Source: Desulfospira joergensenii DSM 10085 | GTDB lineage: Bacteria > Desulfobacterota > Desulfobacteria > Desulfobacterales > Desulfobacteraceae | Length of the DNA stretch: 64,000 nt | Reading direction: 5' to 3' | NCBI RefSeq assembly: GCF_000420085.1 | Contig: NZ_ATUG01000001.1 | Span: 1,821,223-1,885,222, forward strand | Shown here: one piece after another, positions 58,975 through 64,000 of the stretch | Layout of the letters: the number at the start of each line of letters is the position of its first letter | Numbering within the stretch: position 1 is the stretch's first letter | The notes under the pieces: model-generated | Told to the model about the DNA's origin: nothing | What the model saw: the letters and a program-made list of their open reading frames with translations, nothing else | The model's database searches: none | Position numbers and translations under genes: made by a program

Positions 58975-60147
58975 TTAATTCATTCGGGCTTCCGGAACAA
59001 GAGCTGCGTCGGGTGATTTCAATTCCACCAGTTCCCGGCCGCCTTTTTTAACTTTTATCAACGCCACCTGGCGCAGAGGCATTCCATTGGTTCCTTTATA
59101 TGTGATTTTTCCGGTTGCACCCTGGACATTTTCGAGTTCGGCCACGGCATCCCTGATCTTTTTTCCCTCTGTTGATCCGCATTTCATAACAGCCGCTTCA
59201 ATTACTTTTGCAAGATCATACCCGATGGCATTGAAAACCGTTTCCGATTTTTTTCCATATACTTTTTCATACTTTTGGTTAAACTTGTCCAGGGCATTTC
59301 CCGGCAGGGCATGACCTGCCGTTGTAAATACCAGGCCTTCCACGGCATCACCCAAGGAAAAGGTTGTCGGGGAATCAATCCCGTCACTTCCGATGACCTG
59401 GGATTTGATTCCGGCGGCCCGCAGCTGACGGATAAACGCCGGAAAATCAGGTTCATATGCAGAGGTCATGATCACATCCGGCTGGGGGTTTAACCGCTTG
59501 ATCTTTGCCACCTCGGATGAAAAGTTCTGCTGGCTCATTTTATATTCATCCTTGCCGACGATTTTACCGCCCAATTTTGTAAAGACATCCCCGAAATATA
59601 GAGGCATTGTGGTATATTGGGTATCAGGAGAATAGAGCAGATATACGGTCTTGAACCCCTGTTCGATTGCCCAAGAGGCAGAAACCGTCGCCTGCACATT
59701 ATCCCCTGGAAAATTTGCAAACATATAATCGCCGCCCATGAGTGGAAGCGTGGGAGAAGAAGCACATGTTGAAAATGCCGGAACACCGGCTTCCTGGGCA
59801 ATCTGTGATGCGGCAAAGGAGGGGTCTGCATCACAGGGGGTAACCAGGATGTCCACTTTTGCATCCATCAATTCCTGTGCTGCGACCGCTGTCTGGGCAA
59901 CATCGGAACGGACATCCCGCATCACCAGTTCTATTTTTATATTTCCGTTGATGCCCCCTTTTTGATTTATTTCATCAATTGCAATTTTAAAACCTTCCAT
60001 TACCGGCGCATCATAGGGAGCCAGTCCCCCGGTCTGGGCGGTGGCCAGCCCTACCCGGAGCGTTTGGGCATCTGCCGCACTGAAAGCCATAAGAAAAATA
60101 GCGGTCACAATAACAATCCGTTGATGCAGTCTTTTTACATTCCCCAT
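58975..60147 (-). CDS. Branched-chain amino acid-type ABC substrate-binding protein (LivJ-like)
   Basis: A 390-residue secreted protein with signal peptide ending AFSAADA and a Peripla_BP_6 domain: LRVGLATAQTGGLAPYDAPVMEGFKIAIDEINQKGGING, DVRSDVAQTAVAAQELMDAKVDILVTPCDADPSFAASQ. The ATG at 60147 follows GGAGAG; longer frames add no signal sequence. The receptor for this Liv system probably binds an amide- or amine-containing compound, judging from the operon; this is inference. Confidence 0.9.
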   Translation of the reverse strand: MGNVKRLHQRIVIVTAIFLMAFSAADAQTLRVGLATAQTGGLAPYDAPVMEGFKIAIDEINQKGGINGNIKIELVMRDVRSDVAQTAVAAQELMDAKVDILVTPCDADPSFAASQIAQEAGVPAFSTCASSPTLPLMGGDYMFANFPGDNVQATVSASWAIEQGFKTVYLLYSPDTQYTTMPLYFGDVFTKLGGKIVGKDEYKMSQQNFSSEVAKIKRLNPQPDVIMTSAYEPDFPAFIRQLRAAGIKSQVIGSDGIDSPTTFSLGDAVEGLVFTTAGHALPGNALDKFNQKYEKVYGKKSETVFNAIGYDLAKVIEAAVMKCGSTEGKKIRDAVAELENVQGATGKITYKGTNGMPLRQVALIKVKKGGRELVELKSPDAALVPEARMN

Positions 60148-60211
60148 TTGTCTCTCCTTCATTTGATTTAGAGTTTCAGTCAAACCTGTAATAGAGGTTG
60201 TTTTCCGTTGT

Positions 60212-62032
60212 TTAATTTTTCCTTTTCCTTCCCATGTAGGCCTCAATGACCCCGGGATGATTTTTGATCACCCGGGGTGTCCCCTGGGCAAGCAAACGAC
60301 CTTCGTTTAAGACAATCAACCGGTCGCACAGGTCCATCATCATGTCCATATCATGGTCAATGATCAGCACCCCTATCCCCATATCATCCCTGAGCTTCAA
60401 TAGTTCCTTCATCAATTGCCGGGATTCGTCCGAGTTCATTCCCGCAGCCGGCTCATCAAGGAGTAAAAACTTTGGCTTAAGAGCCAGAGCTCTTGCGATC
60501 TCAACTTTTCTCTGCAGTCCGTAGGGAAGCTCAACGGCAAGCCGGGAAGCCTCTTTTTCAAGTCCCATGAACCTGAGAAGCGCAGAGATAAGATCCCCGG
60601 CTGACGAATCATCTCCCCCCCCTGAACTCACGGCTGCCACCTCAATATGCTCCCTGACGGTCAGTCCCGAAAACAACTTAATATTTTGAAAGGTCCTGGA
60701 GACATTGAGGCGGGCAATCTCATATGATTTCATCCCGGTAACATCCGTTTTGTCTATGGAAACAGAGCCGGCAGTACTCTCGAGGACTCCGGACAAGATA
60801 TTCAACAAAGTGGTCTTCCCGGACCCGTTGGGGCCGATAAGACCGACGATCTCATTTGGAAAAAGCTTCATACTGACCTGGTCAACGGCCTTCAGGCCTG
60901 AAAAGTTCATCACGACATTCTCCGCCTGGAGACATCCTTCACTGCTTTGGCGGCCAACGATCTGTTCAAAATCAACAGAGTTTTCTCTATTCGGCGCAAA
61001 GGATTTTTTCCTTCTGAACAGGTGATCGATTTCAAACCGGCCCAGCAGACCGTCGGATCTAAAGTACATTACAAAAAGTATCACAAGCCCTATTCCCACC
61101 TGTGTTGTGCCGAAAATTTCCGGTATCTGGACGCCGAACACCACAAACCCGGTTTCAAGGCGACGCAGAAATTCAGATGCGATGGTAATCAGAACCGTAC
61201 CAAAGATTGCACCGCTGACACTTTCCATGCCCCCTATGATGAGCATGGCAAGAAGGGCGAATGTATCTACAAAATAGAATTTCTTAGGGGAGAATGTGCC
61301 TAGAAAATGACCCAGGAGAACCCCGGCAACCGCCACCATCACAGCACTGATGATCCAGGCCTGAAGTCTTCGCTTCTTTGCGTTGATACCGATGGATTCT
61401 GCTGCGGCGAGATCATCCCTGGATGCCCTGAGCTGCAGGCCGGGAAGACAGTCCCGAAACAGACGGGCAATGATAATGATCAGGGCTGATATGACGATGC
61501 AAAGAGCCAGGTTCGTGTCCCTGGGAACTCCGAAAAAAGATTGACTGCCCCTTGTAAATTCCCTGGCGGCAATGACCAGACCATGGACGATTACCAATAA
61601 ACCAAGTGTTGCTATACTGGCGGCGGAACCTTCAAGCCTGGACAATATTTTTCCGGAAATCCAGGCAAAGGCGATTGTAATACCGATGACGACCAGGATG
61701 GAAGGCACAAGCCCGATCTCAATCCCTTTTAAAAAATCCGGCAGCAGGGGAAGAGACACCTTTTTCAAATTTGTAGAAATCGTTAAGATTCCTGATATAT
61801 AGGCACCTACGGCCATAAAAGACAGATGGCCAAAACTCATGATCCCTGAATTGCCGCTGTAAACGCCCATCCCGATAACAACCATTAAGCTGATCAAAAA
61901 TACGATATAAATCCGCTCAAACGCGGGCCCGAAAAACAGAGCCACGATGACACCGGCCAGAATAATGGGAACGGCCAATGCGGTTCCTCCGTTCAAAGCA
62001 TTTAAAAATCGTTGGTTGATCCTGTTTTTCAT
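60212..62032 (-). CDS. Fused ABC permease-ATPase (LivM-LivG)
   Basis: A 606-residue protein. Residues 1-330 are LivM (IMSFGHLSFMAVGAYISG, RASRDDLAAAESIGINAKKRRLQAWIISAVMVAVAGVLLGH, IIGGMESVSGAIFGTVL). After a linker at about 330-365, residues 365-606 are LivG (FSGLKAVDQVSMKLFPNEIVGLIGPNGSGKTTLLNILSG, SRTFQNIKLFSGLTVREHIEVA, ELPYGLQRKVEIARAL, LLLDEPAAGMN). Such fusions are a known variant. The usual LivG motif LSYGQQR is ELPYGLQR here. It lies 9 bp after the regulator gene. Confidence 0.9.
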   Translation of the reverse strand: MKNRINQRFLNALNGGTALAVPIILAGVIVALFFGPAFERIYIVFLISLMVVIGMGVYSGNSGIMSFGHLSFMAVGAYISGILTISTNLKKVSLPLLPDFLKGIEIGLVPSILVVIGITIAFAWISGKILSRLEGSAASIATLGLLVIVHGLVIAAREFTRGSQSFFGVPRDTNLALCIVISALIIIIARLFRDCLPGLQLRASRDDLAAAESIGINAKKRRLQAWIISAVMVAVAGVLLGHFLGTFSPKKFYFVDTFALLAMLIIGGMESVSGAIFGTVLITIASEFLRRLETGFVVFGVQIPEIFGTTQVGIGLVILFVMYFRSDGLLGRFEIDHLFRRKKSFAPNRENSVDFEQIVGRQSSEGCLQAENVVMNFSGLKAVDQVSMKLFPNEIVGLIGPNGSGKTTLLNILSGVLESTAGSVSIDKTDVTGMKSYEIARLNVSRTFQNIKLFSGLTVREHIEVAAVSSGGGDDSSAGDLISALLRFMGLEKEASRLAVELPYGLQRKVEIARALALKPKFLLLDEPAAGMNSDESRQLMKELLKLRDDMGIGVLIIDHDMDMMMDLCDRLIVLNEGRLLAQGTPRVIKNHPGVIEAYMGRKRKN

Positions 62033-62041
62033 CTGGCTTCC

Positions 62042-63190
62042 CTATAAATTTTGTATTTTTTCGTATAGATCGATATCGAGAAAACCTTTGTTGCAGACAC
62101 GGATGATGGCATTCCTAAACGCAGAGCGCCAAAGGGCGTGGTTTGGCTGGATGACCGGGACTCCGTTTTTTGAAGACAGGTTTTTCAGATCTATTTCAGC
62201 TTGGCTATTGGCCAGATCAGAACAATAAATCCCGGCGGCCCCGGCGGAATCAACCAAAACCTTTTGTATGGAGGGTCCCAGTTTTGAGTACTCTTTTTCA
62301 CTCATGGCAATGATCAGATTCGCAGTGTATCCATATCTGAGTAAAGTTGCATACTTGGCCACCCGATGAAGCTTCAGGGAATCAAAATAGGAAGACGGAC
62401 ATAAAAAAACATCGATATCTCCTCTTTCAAAGCTGTGGAACACGTCTTCCCATTCCACCGTGACCGGTTCCGCGCCCAGTTCATTTCTCAGGGCAATGGC
62501 TGCTTCGGAATTATATGTCCTCATTTTTTTCCCCTTCAGGTCTTCGGGAGAGAAGATAGGTTCTTTTGAAAATAAGAGTTCATAATCTCCGCACTCCCAA
62601 TGGGACTGCGGATTTAGAATCCGGATGCCTTTTTTCAACAAGGGAAGATATATTTCATCATTGAAAACCGGACTTCGGATGAACCTGTAGTAATGGGCCC
62701 GGTCATTGAAAAAATAAGGCAAAAAGATAGGGCCCGATATTCTGGAATAATATTCAAAGCTGATGGGGGTATCGGAAAATAGTTGAATTCCTCCCTGGGA
62801 AAGACTTGTCAGTTGATCCTTGGTAGATCCCAAAGAGGCCTGATGATATATATGGAGATTGACTTCTCCTTTGGACTTTTCCTTTACCAAATCGGCAAAT
62901 TTCAGGACCGCTCTGCCCGCAAGAGAAGTTTCATGGAAGACCATGCCCAGAGAACGCGGGAGGTCGTTGCTCTCCTGAAAAAAATACTCCAACGGTCTGT
63001 CCAGAGCCTTCCCGATTTTATACAAGGTAGGAATGGTGGGGATTGAAGATCCTCTTTCTATATCGGATAAATGACTTGCAGGCAAATTTGCCATCTTTGC
63101 AAGATCGACCTGTCTTAATCCGAGTGACTTTCTTTCAACTTTGACCTGTTCGCCAATCTTGTATTTTGAAAGGACTTCTTCTTTTGTCAT
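62042..63190 (-). CDS. XRE regulator fused to a TRAP DctP-type solute-binding domain
   Basis: A 382-residue protein. Residues 10-70 are an XRE helix-turn-helix (KYKIGEQVKVERKSLGLRQVDLAKMANLPASHLSDIERGSSIPTIPTLYKIGKAL). From residue 95 on, the protein is DctP-like with no signal peptide: FADLVKEKSKGEVNLHIYHQASLGSTKDQLTSLSQGGIQLF, EDLKGKKMRTYNSEAAIALRNELGAEPVTVEWEDVFHSFERGDIDVFLCPSSYF. The binding-residue Arg of LKGKKMRTYNS is kept. It is therefore a cytoplasmic regulator that borrows a periplasmic-receptor fold as sensor. It heads the livMG-J-F-H operon. The ATG at 63190 follows GACGGGA. Confidence 0.88.
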   Translation of the reverse strand: MTKEEVLSKYKIGEQVKVERKSLGLRQVDLAKMANLPASHLSDIERGSSIPTIPTLYKIGKALDRPLEYFFQESNDLPRSLGMVFHETSLAGRAVLKFADLVKEKSKGEVNLHIYHQASLGSTKDQLTSLSQGGIQLFSDTPISFEYYSRISGPIFLPYFFNDRAHYYRFIRSPVFNDEIYLPLLKKGIRILNPQSHWECGDYELLFSKEPIFSPEDLKGKKMRTYNSEAAIALRNELGAEPVTVEWEDVFHSFERGDIDVFLCPSSYFDSLKLHRVAKYATLLRYGYTANLIIAMSEKEYSKLGPSIQKVLVDSAGAAGIYCSDLANSQAEIDLKNLSSKNGVPVIQPNHALWRSAFRNAIIRVCNKGFLDIDLYEKIQNL

Positions 63191-63222
63191 AATAATCCCG
63201 TCTTTTTGAGCCGAATGAATCA

Positions 63223-63265
63223 AATGATTTTCCTATTCTATTATAATAATATGAATCATTGTCAA
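63223..63265 (-). promoter_or_regulatory. Predicted promoter and dyad ahead of the XRE-DctP operon
   Basis: On the minus strand TTGACA (63260-63265) is followed after 14-16 bp by TATAATAG. The arms AATGATT (63223-63229) and AATCATT (63254-63260) form an inverted repeat spanning the promoter, a plausible autoregulatory site for the XRE protein. The rest of the gap to 63549 shows nothing else. Confidence 0.5.
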
Positions 63266-63549
63266 TAAAAAAATTTAGAAATCTTATATTTATATCTGAT
63301 TAAAAAATACATTGTGTGAGAATATTTGATAAAAAAATATAGAAATATAGAAATAATTATTCTATCCCGTGAAAAGGATTGTGTAAAAATTCCAAATTAT
63401 AGGATTCGAAGACTTTATCCGGGCCGGGACAGGATTTTGAACCGGCAAAGGATTGCACACCCCGGGGTAAGGATCTATAATACACTCCAGCCTTGCATAA
63501 AAATCACAGGCCGTCCGCCGGCGGTACTGACCGGCATACAGGAGTTTTA

Positions 63550-64000
63550 ATGAAAAAATTTGAGCCATTTATCCAGGATCTTTTTGACCATTCCAAAGCC
63601 ATTCCCTTTTCACAGGTGACCTTCAGCCAGGAAGTCCGAAAACTCTGCGAACAGAACATGTGCGGTAATTTCAGGAAAAGCTGGACCTGTCCCCCGGCTG
63701 TTGACTCCATTGAGGATCTTCAAGGGCAGCTTTCTTTGTTCCACCGCTTCCTTCTTCTGGATAAGGTCTATCCGCTCCAGGACAGTTTTGACTGGGAAGG
63801 CATGCAGAAAGGCGGCAGGGATTTTCAGTCAAGGATACTCAAATTAAAAAAGAGAATAAAAAAGGCCGATCCCGGATTTGAATTCCTCGCCCTTGGCGCC
63901 GGGGCCTGCAAGCTGTGCGACACATGCACCTACGGGCAGCAGGAACCCTGCAGAAACCCGGAGGATGCCATTGTCTCGGTGGAGGCCTACGGCATTGAGG
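63550..64000 (+). CDS. DUF2284 metal-binding protein (5' part)
   Basis: The first 150 residues are in the window; the frame runs off the end. Cysteines occur in LCEQNMCGNFRKSWTCPPAV and in GAGACKLCDTCTYGQQEPCRNPEDA, the pattern of DUF2284 'predicted metal-binding' proteins, which probably carry an Fe-S cluster. Family function is not established. GGAG precedes the ATG at 63550. It is divergent from the XRE-DctP operon across 359 bp. Confidence 0.85.
   Translation, partial: MKKFEPFIQDLFDHSKAIPFSQVTFSQEVRKLCEQNMCGNFRKSWTCPPAVDSIEDLQGQLSLFHRFLLLDKVYPLQDSFDWEGMQKGGRDFQSRILKLKKRIKKADPGFEFLALGAGACKLCDTCTYGQQEPCRNPEDAIVSVEAYGIE

Overview
The window looks like a chromosomal piece of an anaerobic, sulfur-metabolising bacterium, most likely a sulfate reducer of the Desulfobacteraceae (Desulfobacterota). 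This is inferred from gene content: TRAP and branched-chain ABC catabolic operons, YeeE/YedE sulfur-compound transporters under a persulfide-sensor-type ArsR regulator, a DUF4405 membrane protein, and beta-lysine acetyltransferase. No rRNA or ribosomal-protein marker is present to settle the taxonomy.

Region 1 (1-5.4 kb) begins with the end of a lytic transglycosylase gene, a small PLDc_N membrane protein and an intact tRNA-Glu(CTC). The last 44 nt of that tRNA recur at 5378-5421, as expected for attachment-site duplication. Between the copies lie an IS1380 relic, a ParD/ParE pair, a zeta-type toxin with an overlapping small gene, a RelE/ParE toxin with its antitoxin, fragments of a PilZ protein and an AAA ATPase, a small possible cysteine protease, and a duplicated non-coding element.

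Region 2 (5.6-17.2 kb) is an AT-rich DNA-modification/defence island. Its core is a dndB-dndC-dndD-dndE phosphorothioation operon on the minus strand. Its predicted promoter has a 20-bp perfect palindrome over the -10. No dndA and no dndF/G/H are present. Divergent from it is a GIY-YIG nuclease next to a second DGQHR (DndB-like) protein. Facing it on the other side are a HARE-HTH/Mrr endonuclease, a ParB-like protein and a nuclease-like gene split by an IS3 element with a 3-bp target duplication. These flanking genes are candidates for an unusual restriction partner of the Dnd system.

Region 3 (17.2-31.2 kb) carries ablB without ablA, a SagB-like oxidoreductase, a SUI1/YciH factor, a LuxR-type regulator, a GC-rich autotransporter followed by tandem repeats, an XRE-cupin regulator with an isocitrate-lyase-family enzyme and a DctP/DctQM TRAP transporter, a pirin, and relics of an antitoxin and an IS3 element.

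Region 4 (31.2-44.4 kb) is an 11-gene minus-strand catabolic operon with a divergent LysR regulator. It encodes a dipeptide/nickel-type ABC importer, an aminotransferase, a fumarase/adenylosuccinate-lyase-family lyase translationally coupled to an MmgE/PrpD protein, a two-subunit UxaA/sulfolactate-lyase-like enzyme and an Ldh-family dehydrogenase. This combination suggests use of an aminopolycarboxylate or hydroxy/sulfo-carboxylate.

Region 5 (45-64 kb) holds an MFS exporter, the ArsR-YeeE-YeeE sulfur operon, DUF4405, TesB thioesterase, a DUF418-like membrane protein, a P1B-type metal ATPase with a divergent MarR regulator and two matching palindromes, and an operon run by an XRE regulator fused to a TRAP-type solute-binding domain. 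That operon encodes a Liv importer (with a LivM-LivG fusion), an N-formylglutamate amidohydrolase, an isochorismatase-family hydrolase and a glutamine-synthetase-like ligase. The window ends inside a DUF2284 protein gene.
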